64,000 bases of DNA from a bacterium M00.F.Ca.ET.205.01.1.1 (GCA_004791255.1 SRUQ01000001.1:792888-856887); one strand, 5' to 3'; positions 38,935-50,270 are shown, counted from the stretch's first letter. The notes: generated by a model from the sequence alone, not told the origin. Translations and numbers: made by a program.

Positions 38935-39290
38935 CAGGCGACGGAGCCGTGCTCGTCATGAGGCGCCTTGAGCATCAGATGCTCGAAGACATGCAGATAT
39001 CCCCGGCGGCTCATCCGCGCTGCCGATCCTGCACCAGACCATATCGGTGACGAGCGGCGCGGTGGTCGGGAATGACAGCCACCTCCATGCCGTTGAAAAG
39101 CAGGAAATCCGTCACTTTGCCCTCGTCGGTAACCGGCGGAGCCGGAGTGGTCGTCACCAGGGCAAGCCCTGTTGCAGCAGGTATCCTTGGGCAGCCTGTC
39201 AGAACATCGATGACTCCGGTTGTGGTGCCGGGGCGGGCGATCAGGGGCCAAGTGATTGTTCCGCGGCGGCTGTATGTTGTGGTAAGGTGA
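38935..39290 (-). pseudogene. N-terminal fragment of an M16 zinc peptidase, frameshifted
   Basis: On the minus strand LALVTTTPAPPVTDEG and VTDFLLFNGMEVAVIPDHRA look like the start of a periplasmic M16 peptidase. The next block, LVTDMVWCRIGSADEPPG, needs a frame change, and VFEHLMLKAPHDEH (the HxxEH region, here without the first histidine context) another. The rest of the protease is absent. A dead fragment. Confidence 0.6.
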
Positions 39291-39859
39291 TCATGCGAAC
39301 TCTTGTTGGTCGGTCACGTGTTTTGCGGATGACCCGCATGTACTGTGCCAAATGAGAAAACCATTCAAACGCAATCCAGTAGATCTGACTGTATCCGACA
39401 TTGTCGGAATTTGGACATCGCCGAACGCGAAGCGCTCGGGGCTTGTGACGATACTTGAGCGTGCTGCTTCGGAGGAGGGATGCGCCTCGAACCGGCCGCG
39501 AGGCCTTTTTCTGGCAACGGATATTCCGGCCGGGTTAGGCCGCGAGGAAAGCGACGGTGAATAAGAGGTAGAGGACCAACCGTTTTGAGCGGGTAGTTGC
39601 CGTGTTGCGCCCCCAGGCAAAGGCCAGCACCACGGAGCAGTATTTCTGGTGGCGATACTACATCGCCTTTAAGTGCCGGTTACCCGTTTTTACCCAGTTG
39701 GCCTGGTGCATTCAGAGCGAGGTCGTTGGAAACCGCTTATTGTGGCTATGAGCAAACTCGGGATGGAGGAGTGGACCCAAAAATTGGCAAAATGCCCCAG
39801 GGAGGATTACATGGGTCGCTCATTCCCCGTACTCGTTACAGGTGCGCGTCGCTACGCAA
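39291..39859. other. Decayed stretch, no supportable gene
   Basis: Roughly 570 bases of short frames on both strands. On the minus strand near 39540-39590 a hydrophobic run (LVLYLLFTVAFLAA) followed by a stop may be the remnant of a membrane segment. Nothing else can be recognised. Confidence 0.35.
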
Positions 39860-40811
39860 ACAGCTTGCTTTTGACTTGGCGTTTCTTGCCGTTTCGGCAT
39901 CGCTCACTAATTCGGCCGCTGCCGACACCGTGAACTGGCGTCAATTCGAAGGGACCAGCATAACTTGGGCCTACGACATCCACCCCTATGCGGATGCTCT
40001 CGCTGCGCAACTTTCCGGAGTTCGAGAAGCTGACCCGGCATCAAGGTCACGCCGGAACTCTACCCAGACGATTCTTACTGGAACAAGATGACGATCCAAC
40101 TGACGACGAAGTCGCCAGCATGGGATGTGTTCGGCACTGGCATTCAGCCCGCGTAGGACCTCGCTCCGAGTGGCGCCTGCTGGACAAATACCTGAGTGAT
40201 CCGAAGCTTACCGATGCTGGATACGACTACATTCGGACATGATCAAGAAGTGCGCGGCTCCTTCCTTCGCCAATGATAACTGGAACCAGGTCGTGGACGG
40301 CATCTCGTCCGGCCGCACCGCGATGACGATCGACTCAAAAATGTTCGGCTTCTGGAACGATGTTGCGGGGAAGCCGGCATCCGGCAAGATCGCCTTCGCT
40401 CCGCCGCTGCACGCACCGAGCGCCACGAGCTTGGATTCTGACATCTGGATCTGGGCTCTCGCCATGAACGCGGCTTCCGAAAAGAAGGGCACGGCCTGGC
40501 TGTTCATCCCGTGGGCCACCTCCAAGCAGGTGGCGCTCAAGGGTGCCCTTGCTGGCCAGCTCGTCAATCCGCCGCGCACGTCGACCTGGCAGGACGATAC
40601 CTAGACTAAGTACGCTTCGCAGCCCGAGTTCAACAACTTCGTTGACAGCTTCAAAAAGATACAGGATCAAGCCGCGCTGGCTTTCACACCGCGTGTCGGC
40701 TTCGGCGAAGCCATGAACGCATGGGCCGTGGCGATGCAGAAGATGGCAAACGGCGATGACGTCGAGACGACGTTGAGGGCGCTTGCCGAAGAAATCCGCA
40801 CTGGCCTCTGA
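39860..40811 (+). pseudogene. Sugar ABC transporter substrate-binding protein pseudogene
   Basis: Pieces of one periplasmic solute-binding protein follow each other in changing frames. A signal-peptide-like start (LAFDLAFLAVSASLTNSAAA) precedes WRQFEGTSITWAYDIHPYAD; then LPEFEKLTG and VTPELYPDDSYWNKMTIQL, a longer piece DGISSGRTAMTIDSKMFGFW through GALAGQLVNPPRT ending in a TAG at about 40602, and after this stop KYASQPEFNNFVDSFKKIQD to the natural end at 40811. At least three frameshifts and one nonsense codon. No permease or ATPase genes remain nearby. Confidence 0.8.
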
Positions 40812-40817
40812 TCAAAA

Positions 40818-40851
40818 GGAACAGGGCAGTACTATTGCACTGCCCTGTTCC
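40818..40851 (+). terminator. Strong hairpin after the binding-protein relic
   Basis: GGAACAGGGCAGT and ACTGCCCTGTTCC form a perfect 13-bp stem around an 8-base loop, seven bases after the pseudogene stop. There is no T-run, so it may act as an RNA-stabilising or attenuating hairpin of the lost transporter operon rather than a strict intrinsic terminator. Confidence 0.7.
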
Positions 40852-41068
40852 CGCCAACGGCGGAGATCACGCCGTGTCACCCCAAGCACTTAAACCCAGC
40901 GCTGCTTCGCCCGGCCGCGCCGACGATTTTTCTTGGCCGCCAAGGCGGCAGCCTGCGGCCGGGGCCACAACCGAAACGACCACGGCGATCAGTCCGTAAG
41001 CTGCCCGGGGCAGCGGAAGGGCGGAAAGCGCCTTCAGGTGGCCGCACAAGTAGGGTCTCGAGACGGAC

Positions 41069-42523
41069 TCAGCGCGGCAGCACGCTCGATCCCATCAGCG
41101 CCTCATCGATGGCGCGCGCCGCCTGGCGGCCCTCGCGGATCGCCCAGACGACCAGCGACTGGCCGCGCCGCACGTCGCCCGCCGCATAGAGCTTTTCGAC
41201 GCTGGTCCTGTAGTCCCGGTCATTGGCCTCGACATTCTTCGAGCGGCGGCTGTCAATGGCGATCTTCATCTGGCCGGCCAGTTCCGACACCGGCCCGCGA
41301 GCGGCTGGCCCGGCAAAGCCGATGGCGATGAACGCGAGATCGGCACGAATGACGAATTCGCTGCCGGCGATCGGCTTGCGCTTTTCGTCGACCTCGCAGC
41401 ATTTGACCCCGGTCAGCTGGCCGTCTTCGCCGATGAACTCGAGCGTCGCCACCTGAAACTCGCGCTCGGCGCCTTCGGCCTGCGAGGACGAGGTGCGCAT
41501 CTTGGTCGCCCAGTAGGGCCAGACCGAAAGCTTGTCTTCCTTTTCCGGCGGCTGCGGACGGATGTCGAGCTGGGTGACGCGGACCGCGCCCTGGCGGAAG
41601 GCGGTGCCGACGCAGTCGGACGCGGTATCGCCGCCGCCGACGACGACCACATGCTGGCCGCCGGCGAGGATCGGATGCGACGGCCACGCCACCGACTGGA
41701 TCGGTTCGCCGCCGACACGCCTGTTCTGCTGCACCAGATAGGGCATCGCGTCATGCACGCCGCCGAGATCGTCGCCGGGAATGCCGGCCGCGCGCGGCGT
41801 TTCGGAACCGCCGCAATAAAGCACCGCGTCATGTTCGGCGAGCAGCTCGGCAACCGGCTTGTCGACGCCGACATTGACGCCGCAATGGAAGGTGACGCCC
41901 TCGCCCTGCATCTGCTCGATGCGCCGGTCGATATAGTGCTTCTCGATCTTGAAGTCGGGAATGCCGTAACGCATCAGCCCGCCGGGCCGGCTCTCGCGCT
42001 CATAGACATGGACGTCGTGGCCGGCGCGGCCGAGCTGCTGGGCAGCCGACATGCCGGCCGGGCCGGAGCCGATGACGGCGACGCGCTTGCCGGTCTTCTT
42101 CTCCGGCGGATAGGGCCTGATATGGCCGGTCTCGTAAGCCTTGTCGGCGATCGCCTGCTCGACCGTCTTGATGGCGACGGGAATGTCCTCGAGGTTCAGC
42201 GTGCAGGCTTCCTCGCAAGGTGCGGGGCAGATGCGGCCGGTGAATTCCGGGAAATTGTTGGTCGAATGCAGGTTGCGGATCGCATTGTCCCAGTCGCCAT
42301 TGTAGACGAGGTCGTTCCAGTCCGGGATCTGGTTGTGGATGGGACAGCCCGTTGGCCCGTGGCAGAACGGAATGCCGCAATCCATGCAGCGCGCGGCCTG
42401 TTTCTCGACCTCCTTGTCCGACATCGGCAGCGTGAATTCACGGAAATGCCGGATGCGGTCGGAGGCCGGCTGGTACTTGTGCACCTGCCGGTCGATTTCG
42501 AGAAAGCCTGTTACCTTGCCCAT
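41069..42523 (-). CDS. gltD: Glutamate synthase small subunit
   Basis: NADPH-binding subunit of glutamate synthase, which passes electrons through FAD and iron-sulfur clusters to the large subunit. 484 residues from the ATG at 42523 (AGGAG seven bases upstream), normal length. N-terminal cysteine clusters CMDCGIPFC and [10 protein letters not shown], then [15 protein letters not shown] site [20 protein letters not shown] (about 150-170); NADPH site [15 protein letters not shown] (about 290-305); C-terminal flavin motif [20 protein letters not shown]. No gltB is present in the window, so it either works with a large subunit encoded elsewhere or serves as a separate oxidoreductase. Confidence 0.93.
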   Translation of the reverse strand: MGKVTGFLEIDRQVHKYQPASDRIRHFREFTLPMSDKEVEKQAARCMDCGIPFCHGPTGCPIHNQIPDWNDLVYNGDWDNAIRNLHSTNNFPEFTGRICPAPCEEACTLNLEDIPVAIKTVEQAIADKAYETGHIRPYPPEKKTGKRVAVIGSGPAGMSAAQQLGRAGHDVHVYERESRPGGLMRYGIPDFKIEKHYIDRRIEQMQGEGVTFHCGVNVGVDKPVAELLAEHDAVLYCGGSETPRAAGIPGDDLGGVHDAMPYLVQQNRRVGGEPIQSVAWPSHPILAGGQHVVVVGGGDTASDCVGTAFRQGAVRVTQLDIRPQPPEKEDKLSVWPYWATKMRTSSSQAEGAEREFQVATLEFIGEDGQLTGVKCCEVDEKRKPIAGSEFVIRADLAFIAIGFAGPAARGPVSELAGQMKIAIDSRRSKNVEANDRDYRTSVEKLYAAGDVRRGQSLVVWAIREGRQAARAIDEALMGSSVLPR

Positions 42524-42964
42524 AGTCCAGCTCCTGCTGTCCAGATGGCGCGCCTGGCGACGCCCTGCAGCTGGATCAGATGGGGCATCCCGTCCACACA
42601 TGGGCCGCACCAAGTTGCCCAAAATTCGACTATGTACACTTGCCGGGCTCAAAGCTCGTGAGGGGCTCGCCATGCAGCCAGTTCTCGACTCTAATCGAAG
42701 GAGCCGGGGACTCCATCTGCAATACCACGTTGCGGTCCAAAGCTATTTCCAAAGGTTTCTGCACGAGCTGGTTTCCTCTCAGAGACGGCACACGGGTTCA
42801 GGGAGGAGCGCATCGCTCGTCTTGCCCCATTAAGTGCAGTCACAGTCACTCAGTCTCAAAAGCCATGCCAACGCGCTCAGCGCGCAGTTAGCGCCCATTG
42901 CTTCGAAAAACCTCGTCAGTGCCCAGATGTTGGTTGTAATGAACCTGACATTTGTCTGACGCTG
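42524..42964. other. Intergenic stretch, no gene recognised
   Basis: About 440 bases between the start of gltD and the cysK relic. It should contain the gltD promoter. Short frames on the plus strand are shadows of nothing recognisable. Confidence 0.4.
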
Positions 42965-44057
<1,093 letters not shown>

Positions 44058-44846
44058 CCGTCTGAACAGGGTAAAGATGAAAACTTCGTATCGCCGCGGC
44101 CATATCGCGCTGCTTAACCGCCCCACAAAGCCTTATGATTTCCGAGAAGCAAGGCGAGTTGCGGGCTCGAGGCTTGGCCCGAAATCGAGGTCCTGCAGCG
44201 TGGCGCATGGCTCGAGTCGCTGCTCGTGGCCCCGCTGCAGCGGTACAGGTCCCCCACCGCCCCACCATCTCGCCCGCCCTGCACCTCGGATAGCGATCAT
44301 TCACCGTTTGTTCATTATGATAGCGCACGATCATAACTGGACATGCTGGTAGCTCGTACATGCCTGAAGGCCCTGCGCGCCGACCCAGCGCCGGGGCCTT
44401 TTTACTTCCGCAAAATCGATTCCAGCAACGCGGGCACTTCGCAGGATGTCGGAATCCCGCGCTTGCGATGATACGCCGTACAGCGAATTGCGCGAGTCAA
44501 ACGAATTTGGGTTTCTCAAATATAGAATCGTCGATACCGATCCTGATGGATCGAGCCTCGACGACGAAGTCAACCATCTTCAAACGGAATTATTCAACAT
44601 TGCCGAGAGCTCCCGGTGTGCCGTCGAAGCCGACATTGGGGAGGTCAGCGGTCACCAACGATCATGGTGATCGCCAGCATCTTTCGTATTCACATAACCG
44701 TCGGCCTTGTACTTTCCCGAGGCCATGACATGAGTGGGTCTTCCAAGCACCGATTTGGCCCGGTAGGATTTGCAGGGGGCGCGGACAAGCGGATGAACAA
44801 ACGGAATGATGCCGGAAAACTGCGCGCGCCTGCTGGGATTTAGCCG
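44058..44846. other. Stretch without a supportable gene
   Basis: About 790 bases. A 74-codon plus frame at 44446-44670 (GFLKYRIVDTDPDGSSLDDE) is protein-like but has no ribosome site or known family; a 98-codon minus frame at 44652-44948 looks like chance. No RNA or promoter could be assigned. Confidence 0.35.
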
Positions 44847-45083
44847 ACCGTCGATAGGAACATAGCCCTGGTCGACGGCTTTCTGAAGGGCAAGAGTTTC
44901 GCCGACCTGGCTCAGGAACATGGCTTGTCGACAACGAGGGTGCGCCAAATCATCGAGAAGGCCGATCGGCTCGTGGGCGGCGCATTCAGACCAAGACTGA
45001 AACGTCCAACGCCTCGCCTCGGTCCGATTTCATGGTCGACTATCCCTATGTGTGCAAATGGCCGAGAAGCACCGGCTGGGTAG
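44847..45083 (+). pseudogene. Helix-turn-helix fragment
   Basis: The frame VDRNIALVDGFLKGKSFADL, then AQEHGLSTTRVRQIIEKADR is a clear sigma-70-region-4/recombinase-type helix-turn-helix. It opens right after an in-frame TAG and has no start codon; the sequence after it (GGAFRPRLKRPTPRLG) ends at 45083. Only the DNA-binding end of a larger protein remains. Confidence 0.5.
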
Positions 45084-45212
45084 CGTCACGCCGCATCATT
45101 CTTTGCGGAGCTGGAGCGCGCGGGATCGCTGGAGCGGCTGGTGAAAGCGGTTGCCGGGGCGCACAACACGTGAGCTGGCGCCTCGTGTGGCAAAAGGAGA
45201 GGGCGAGAGCCC

Positions 45213-45425
45213 ATGGCCTGCAATGAAGCGATCAAGCATTGCGATCGTGGAACCAAGCTAGTCGACCATCCGGACCGCGGCCTTCAATGCCAGCTCGCCT
45301 TGGAATCGGCCTTCCAGGAATTGGCTGAGCGCGCAGCGGAATCCGGCTGGACCGAGGAGATAGCCACGCGCTCCTCGAACTCGCCGGCGCGCGCCTCAGG
45401 AGCGACTCCGCCAATGACAGACTGA
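45213..45425 (+). CDS. Small hypothetical protein (70 aa)
   Basis: The ATG at 45213 is preceded by AGGAGAGGG at a loose distance. MACNEAIKHCDRGTKLVDHP, then ALESAFQELAERAAESGWTE looks like a short helical protein of a kind often seen on rhizobial plasmids and islands; function unknown. The C-terminal part (SSNSPARASGATPPMTD) looks random, so the natural C-terminus may have been lost by a frameshift. Confidence 0.35.
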   Translation: MACNEAIKHCDRGTKLVDHPDRGLQCQLALESAFQELAERAAESGWTEEIATRSSNSPARASGATPPMTD

Positions 45426-45899
45426 GAGGACGATTAATCGTGCCAGGGCAACGAGAGAGCGGCAGGTTCAAGAAGCTTCGCCTGAACCGATAGGAACGTC
45501 GCTGCGCCAATAAAATTGGCGGTGAAGGCTGACCGCGGCCGAGTCGGGCAAGCGAGCGAAGTGCTGAAATAAGGGCGTGAGAATCCAAGACATCGTTTGT
45601 AGAGAGCATCGAGCTTCGCGAGATTGTGGTACAGGATCGACCGCAGGTGTTCTCGCAGCGCTCGCAGAACCCGGGATTCTTCCGCGGCACCCGCCAAGGC
45701 GAAGAACGGTCAGAGTTGCACGATAACGTTTAAAAGCGAGCCTTCCTCCGAAAGTCTGCGCGCGCAGTTCCACGGTCCGATGCGCTTTCATAGCTATTCC
45801 AATCGCCGCGCCCATCCTCTCCCGGATCAGGTCCAGCGGGTCTGCAGTGCATGCGCCCCCAAAGTGGACGCCATTGGGCCGGGTGAACCGGGCTCGATT
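45426..45899. other. Decayed stretch before the multicopper-oxidase fragment
   Basis: About 470 bases with overlapping frames on both strands but no recognisable protein, except that the last ~40 bases may already belong to the multicopper oxidase relic. Confidence 0.3.
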
Positions 45900-46085
45900 G
45901 CGCGCCGAAGGCCCGTTCCAGGCCCGGAAATCCGGGTCCGTCAGGGCGAGCGCGTGCGGGTCGAGGTAGAGAACGGCCTTGCCGAGAAAACGACCGTGCA
46001 CTGGCATCGCGTGCGTGTGCCACATGCCATGGATGGCGTGCCTCACCTCACGCAGAAGCCCGCGAAAAGGCAACGGAAGATCTAG
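45900..46085 (+). pseudogene. N-terminal fragment of a multicopper oxidase
   Basis: PGPEIRVRQGERVRVEVENG and LAEKTTVHWHRVRVPHAMDG are the first cupredoxin domain of a CueO/CopA-type oxidase, including the HWH copper ligands. The coding sequence stops at 46085, about 60 residues in, and the other copper sites are missing. It adjoins the left end of the duplicated nodFE segment. Confidence 0.7.
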
Positions 46086-46162
46086 CATTTATGGGGGAAA
46101 TGTTTTTTCGGAGTGCTTGACCCGCAGGAAGGGCAGGGCATGACTGCCTATCGCCCGACCCG

Positions 46163-46285
46163 GCCGGCCGCACTCATGACCGGCTGGGCTCGGTTAATCC
46201 TGCATGCCGCGCCCATGAGGTTGCGCTCTGTCGGGAGTGCGTCGAGCACAACGACGAGATGTAGTTCACGATCTTTGAAACGCGT
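46163..46285 (-). pseudogene. nodD 5' relic (copy A)
   Basis: Codons 1 to about 41 of a nodD-like gene, read on the minus strand and homologous to the intact nodD start at 59546. The start codon has mutated to ACG (ACG CGT TTC AAA against ATG CGT TTC AAA), and the leucine-rich HTH coding sequence carries indels. It ends abruptly at the left border of the duplicated segment. No protein is expected. Confidence 0.8.
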
Positions 46286-46291
46286 GTCAAC

Positions 46292-46340
46292 CATCCAAAG
46301 TGTGGATGCCTTTCATCGAAACAAACGATTTCATCAATGT
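46292..46340 (+). promoter_or_regulatory. nod box upstream of nodFE copy A
   Basis: CATCCAAAGTGTGGATGCCT then TTCATCGAAACAAACGATTT and CATCAATG matches the ~49-bp nod box layout (ATCCA...GGATG...ATCGAAACAA..GATTT..CAAT). NodD bound to a plant flavonoid should activate transcription rightward to nodF and nodE, 325 bases on. Confidence 0.9.
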
Positions 46341-46390
46341 TCTGGAATCCTGCATGGGCAGAACAGAAACCGCCCGAAAGGAGATTTTTC

Positions 46391-46525
46391 ATGCGCTCTA
46401 CCGGGCAGTGGAGTGCTGGGAAAGGGAGTTGCAACTGACCGGGTCCGACTTCTTCCGAGTCTATGGACAGACTGGGAGACGCGCACGGTGTAGCGGCTCA
46501 CATCGTCATACTGCACCTACGCCAC
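46391..46525 (+). pseudogene. nodA 5' relic (copy A)
   Basis: Starts with a ribosome site (AAAGGAG) and ATG CGC, as intact nodA at 49009, and continues with nodA-like sequence: TGCTGGGAAAGGGAG for CWENE, then LQLTGSDFFR, YGQTG and [10 protein letters not shown] against [19 protein letters not shown] and [11 protein letters not shown] four-base deletion after the seventh codon, and an internal deletion of about 27 codons, destroy the frame. It sits between the nod box and nodF. Confidence 0.8.
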
Positions 46526-46664
46526 ACACCGGCCGGACCTGATCCGGCTTTATGAGCATTGGGCTTTGTCAGTTGCCCAAGCGTGATGGCTTTCGCGACG
46601 CGGCGCGCCTCAGGAACTGAGCCGCGTCCAGGTCGAAACGCGGGAAAGAAAGACAGGAAACAGA

Positions 46665-46946
46665 ATGGCCGATCAATTCGCAACGGACGTCATTGCCCTG
46701 ATCAAGAAACGCGCCGAGTCGGAGAGCGGTGAGGGAATGCCTGCGTCATTCGTCGGCGAGATAACAATCGCCACGGAACTGGACGCGCTCGGGTTTGATT
46801 CGCTGGGTTTGGCGGACGTCCTCTGGGATGTGGAGCAGGCCTACGGCATCAAGATCGACATGAACACGGCCGATGCCTGGTCCAATCTCAAGAATGTCGG
46901 CGACGTCGTGGAAGCCGTCCGCGGCTTGCTTGCGAAGGAGGCTTGA
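46665..46946 (+). CDS. nodF: Nod-factor acyl carrier protein NodF (copy A)
   Basis: Specialised acyl carrier protein on which, with NodE, the particular (often polyunsaturated) acyl chain of the Nod factor is built. 93 residues, normal for NodF. The phosphopantetheine site is in [15 protein letters not shown] (Ser46). SD AGGAAACAG precedes the ATG at 46665. It ends one base before nodE, forming a two-gene operon under the nod box at 46292. It differs from copy B by Ala versus Thr at residue 27 (MPASF/MPTSF). Confidence 0.97.
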   Translation: MADQFATDVIALIKKRAESESGEGMPASFVGEITIATELDALGFDSLGLADVLWDVEQAYGIKIDMNTADAWSNLKNVGDVVEAVRGLLAKEA

Positions 46947-48155
46947 ATGGACAGGCGCGTCGTTATCACCGGAGTGGGCGGCCTGTGCGGACTGGGCACC
47001 GACGCCGCCTCTATGTGGAAAGAGATGCGCGAAGGCCGCTCCGCCATCGGCCCGATCGCCAATTCCGAGCTTCATGACCTGGAGGGCATGACCGGCGCTG
47101 AGATCAAGGCGCTGCCCCAGCACGACATCAATCGCAAGCAGTTCGTCTCCATGGCCCGCTTCAGCTTGCTCGCCGTGCTTGCAGCGCGCGAAGCCATGCG
47201 GCAGGCCGGACTTTCCTGCGACGAGGGGAATGCCCATCGCTTCGGCGCGACAGTGGGCGTCGGCGGCTTGGGCTGGGATGTGATGGAGGAAACTTACCGG
47301 GCCCTCCTTTTGGACGGCGCGAGGCGAGTTGGCATCCTCGCTGTACCCAAAACGATGCCAAGCGCCGCCGCCGGCCAGGTGAGCTTGAGCCTCGGCTTGC
47401 GCGGGCCGGTCTTCGGGGTGACCTCCGCATGTGCCTCGGCCAACCATGCGATCGCCTCGGCGGTGGACCAGATCAAGCTGGGCCGGGCCGACGTAATGGT
47501 TTCCGGAGGCAGCGACGCACCCTTCGCATGGGGCGTGCTGAAAGCATGGGAAGCAATGCGCGTGCTTTCACCCGATACCTGCCGGCCCTTCTCCGCCGAT
47601 AGGAAGGGCCTGGTGCTGGGCGAGGGTGCGGGCATGGCCGTGCTGGAAAGCTACGAGCATGCCACGAGGCGTGGTGCCACAATTCTTGCCGAGATCGCCG
47701 GCGTCGGCCTTTCCGCCGATGCCTTCCACATTGCCGCGCCATCTGTCGAGGGGCCAGCGTCGGCGATGCGCGCCTGCCTTGCCGATGCCGGGCTGAATGC
47801 CGAGGACGTCGACTACCTCAACGCGCACGGCACCGGTACCAAAAGCAATGATCAGACTGAAACGGCGGCGATCAAGCGTGTGTTTGGAAACCACGCTTAT
47901 TTGATGTCCATCTCTTCCACCAAGTCCACGCACGCGCATTGCCTCGGCGCAGCGAGCGCGCTTGAAATGATCGCCTGCGTGATGGCAATCCAAGAGGACG
48001 TCGTGCCGCCGACCGCCAACTATCGCGAGCCAGATCCCGCTTGCGACCTCGACATCACACCCAATGTGCCGCGCGAGCGCAAGGTGCGCGTCGCCATGAG
48101 CAACGCCTTCGCCATGGGCGGTACGAACGCAGTTCTGGCATTCAGGCAGGTGTAG
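46947..48155 (+). CDS. nodE: Nod-factor beta-ketoacyl synthase NodE (copy A)
   Basis: Condensing enzyme that, with NodF, elongates the acyl chain giving host specificity to the Nod factor. 402 residues. Thiolase-fold active site: Cys162 in [15 protein letters not shown], His in [16 protein letters not shown] (about 299), and the second His in [14 protein letters not shown] (about 334). The C-terminal [14 protein letters not shown] is the standard glycine-rich loop. The ATG at 46947 follows the nodF stop directly. It differs from copy B at one residue (Leu versus Ser before MSISS). Membrane association is known for the family but no strong helix is obvious. Confidence 0.97.
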   Translation: MDRRVVITGVGGLCGLGTDAASMWKEMREGRSAIGPIANSELHDLEGMTGAEIKALPQHDINRKQFVSMARFSLLAVLAAREAMRQAGLSCDEGNAHRFGATVGVGGLGWDVMEETYRALLLDGARRVGILAVPKTMPSAAAGQVSLSLGLRGPVFGVTSACASANHAIASAVDQIKLGRADVMVSGGSDAPFAWGVLKAWEAMRVLSPDTCRPFSADRKGLVLGEGAGMAVLESYEHATRRGATILAEIAGVGLSADAFHIAAPSVEGPASAMRACLADAGLNAEDVDYLNAHGTGTKSNDQTETAAIKRVFGNHAYLMSISSTKSTHAHCLGAASALEMIACVMAIQEDVVPPTANYREPDPACDLDITPNVPRERKVRVAMSNAFAMGGTNAVLAFRQV

Positions 48156-48207
48156 AAGCCATGCAAGACGCCTCATTTGAGGTCACCTGTCGTATCTAGC
48201 TGCTTGC

Positions 48208-48727
48208 CGGACCACTATGTGAAGCGAGCGCTATTGGCTGCCTCTGCGATGCGGGAATTGGCAGCGGACGTCTCACGATCAAACAGGCATCTGCTTGTAG
48301 AATTCTTTTAATCGTGAAGCGGCGCGAGTGCGCTATCCGTTGAGGTGAGCAAGGCCGGCGCCCTGGGTGAGCGCTGGTGTCGGGTGGTGGAAAGTACAGG
48401 GGGAGCTGTGTGGCCCCCTCTTTCTCGGCCTCGACGATGTGCGAAGGAGCCTGTGCGGCGAACGGGCCGACGCCCCAGGCTCAGAACCTGGGCGAACCTA
48501 ACTCCCGCCAAAGGACAGCCCAGAGCTGGATACACGAAAGAGATACTGAACCCGCGAATCAGATTCTGATCAATCGTCGTGTCTGAGCTCCGCTCGGCTC
48601 TTACGGAGATAATCGCGCGGCCCGGCAACGGCCGCGCGTGCCGCGGGCGTGAGCTTTGCGCTTCGTCAGAAGTGCCTCGAGCGTGACGACGATAATTGAC
48701 CAGCCATATGGAACGCATTCGCCCAGT
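48208..48727. other. Intergenic stretch upstream of the nodA nod box
   Basis: About 520 bases after the end of the duplicated segment. No gene recognised. The part near 48560-48720 could include worn nodD-like 5' sequence (GAAGTGCCTCGAGCGTGACG resembles the nodD start region), as is seen beside the other nod boxes, but the match is weak. Confidence 0.35.
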
Positions 48728-48777
48728 TATCCAAAGCGTGGATACCTTTCATCTAAACAAAGGATTTTACCGTTTTT
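48728..48777 (+). promoter_or_regulatory. nod box upstream of nodABC
   Basis: TATCCAAAGCGTGGATACCT then TTCATCTAAACAAAGGATTT and TACCGTTTTT fits the nod box consensus. It lies about 230 bases before nodA, a typical distance, and should drive nodABCIJ and probably nodH when NodD is activated. Confidence 0.92.
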
Positions 48778-49008
48778 GCTGCAGGTCCCATAGAGGCGCT
48801 TCAAGTTGGAAAGATAGGTAGTTCCCATGGTTGCGTTGGATCCGAGGAGCATCATCTGGTGTGCGGGGCGCACAAAGTCAGTCGCATCTGCATTACGGCT
48901 TGGTCTTTCGGCGGTCTCCACAAGTTACGCCCCGTTGGTGCGATGCCAATTATTTAACCAATGCTTGGACATTTATCTCAACCAGACAGCTCCAAGGTGA
49001 GGTCTTCC

Positions 49009-49599
49009 ATGCGCCCGAATGTCGATTGGAAGTTGTGCTGGGAAAATGAGCTGCAACTGGCCGACCATGTCGAACTCTCCGACTTTTTTCGAAAGACCTA
49101 TGGACGGACTGGCGCCTTCAACGCGGAGCCATTCGAAGGCGGCCGCAGTTGGGCCGGCGCGAGGCCGGAATTCCGCGCAATCGGCTACGACGCGCATGGG
49201 GTAGCGGCTCACATCGGCATGCTGCGGCGCTTCATCAAAGTTGGCGAGGTCGACTTGATCGTCGCTGAATTGGGCCTGTACGCGGTTCGTCCGGATCTTG
49301 AAGGGCTCGGAATCGGTTTTTCGATGCGCGTGGCGTACCCAGTGCTCCATCAGTTGGGTGTTCCATTCGCTTTCGGCACGGTTCGGCACGCGCTGCGAAA
49401 CCATGTCGAAAGATTCTGCAGAGCCGGCCTCGCGAACATTGTGTCGGGCGTTCGCGTACGATCGACCCGTCCAGATGTGCATCCCGACCTGCCGCCCACG
49501 CGCCTGGAAGACGTACTCGTGTTGGTTTCGCCGATCGGACGCTCGATGGACGAGTGGCCGTCCGGTACCCTGATCGACCGGAACGGTCCGGAACTATGA
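49009..49599 (+). CDS. nodA: Nod-factor N-acyltransferase
   Basis: Transfers the fatty acyl chain to the de-N-acetylated end of the chitin oligomer. 196 residues from the ATG at 49009 (AAGGTGAGG upstream), the usual NodA length; the longer open frame (from 48961) starts inside the leader. Typical N-terminus: [30 protein letters not shown]; then [39 protein letters not shown] and the C-terminal [10 protein letters not shown]. Its end overlaps nodB by four bases (ATGA). Cytosolic. NodA type is matched to the acyl chain supplied, here from NodFE. Confidence 0.98.
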   Translation: MRPNVDWKLCWENELQLADHVELSDFFRKTYGRTGAFNAEPFEGGRSWAGARPEFRAIGYDAHGVAAHIGMLRRFIKVGEVDLIVAELGLYAVRPDLEGLGIGFSMRVAYPVLHQLGVPFAFGTVRHALRNHVERFCRAGLANIVSGVRVRSTRPDVHPDLPPTRLEDVLVLVSPIGRSMDEWPSGTLIDRNGPEL

Positions 49600-50255
49600 A
49601 GCCTCTGGACTACATATGCGAAGGGCAGAGTGACAATGCCGATGGCACTGCAGAGCGCAGCGTCTATCTGACGTTTGACGATGGTCCCAATTCATTTTTC
49701 ACACCGCAGATACTCAATGTGCTGGCGCAACATCAGGTGACGGCGACCTTCTTCGTTGTTGGGGCCTACGCGGCCGACGAGCCGGAACTCGTTCGCCGAA
49801 TTATTACAGACGGGCACGGTATAGCCAACCACACGATGACTCATCCGGACCTGGCCAAATGCGGGTCCGTCGAAGTCGACTGCCAGATAGTTGAGGCAAA
49901 CAGAGTCATAGGGATGGCTTGCCCGCAGGCCATGGTTCGGTACTTTCGTGCACCGTATGGCATCTGGACCGAAGAAGTAATCGCTGCATCAGCGGGTGCG
50001 GCATTGGCGCCCGTCCATTGGTCCATTGATCCACGCGACTGGTCTCGCCCCGGCGTTGACGCCATCGTCGACAGAGTGCTCGCCGATATCCGGCCGGGCG
50101 CAATCGTGCTGTTGCACGACGGGTGCGCTCCCGACGAATTGCAACCAGGCAATCAAGCCAGTCTGCGCGACCAGACGGTGACAGCGTTGTCACGCCTAAT
50201 TCCAGAATTGCACGGCCGCGGATTTGTAATCCGATCACTTCCTCAACACCCCTGA
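49596..50255 (+). CDS. nodB: Chitooligosaccharide deacetylase
   Basis: Removes the acetyl group from the non-reducing terminal GlcNAc of the oligomer. 219 residues; ATG at 49596 overlaps the nodA stop. Polysaccharide-deacetylase motifs: [15 protein letters not shown] (TFDDGP, about 25-34, metal-binding Asp), [10 protein letters not shown] (HxxxH, about 80-89), [12 protein letters not shown] (RxPYG), [13 protein letters not shown] and IVLLHDG (LxH). All catalytic residues are visible. Length is normal for NodB. Confidence 0.98.
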   Translation: MKPLDYICEGQSDNADGTAERSVYLTFDDGPNSFFTPQILNVLAQHQVTATFFVVGAYAADEPELVRRIITDGHGIANHTMTHPDLAKCGSVEVDCQIVEANRVIGMACPQAMVRYFRAPYGIWTEEVIAASAGAALAPVHWSIDPRDWSRPGVDAIVDRVLADIRPGAIVLLHDGCAPDELQPGNQASLRDQTVTALSRLIPELHGRGFVIRSLPQHP

Positions 50256-50270
50256 ACAAACAGAGATCCT

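Larger units (their letters stand above)
46163..48207. repeat. Duplicated nodFE segment, copy A
   Basis: This 2.04-kb stretch is nearly identical to 61902-63998. It holds a nodD 5' relic, a nod box, a nodA 5' relic, nodF and nodE. Differences seen: one extra base and a C/T change just before the nod box in copy B, a 52-base segment present only in copy B (before the nodA relic), and few point changes. Similarity ends at ...TAGCTGCTTG on the right. Confidence 0.9.

Noticed and set aside
44652..44948. 98-codon minus-strand ORF
   Set aside because: No ribosome site or known domain; overlaps the HTH fragment on the other strand.
46746..47447. 233-codon minus-strand ORF in nodFE, present in both copies
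   Set aside because: Antisense of nodF/nodE; its conservation follows only from the duplication.
48560..48720. Possible third nodD relic ahead of the nodA nod box
   Set aside because: Only short similarity to the nodD start region; too weak to annotate.
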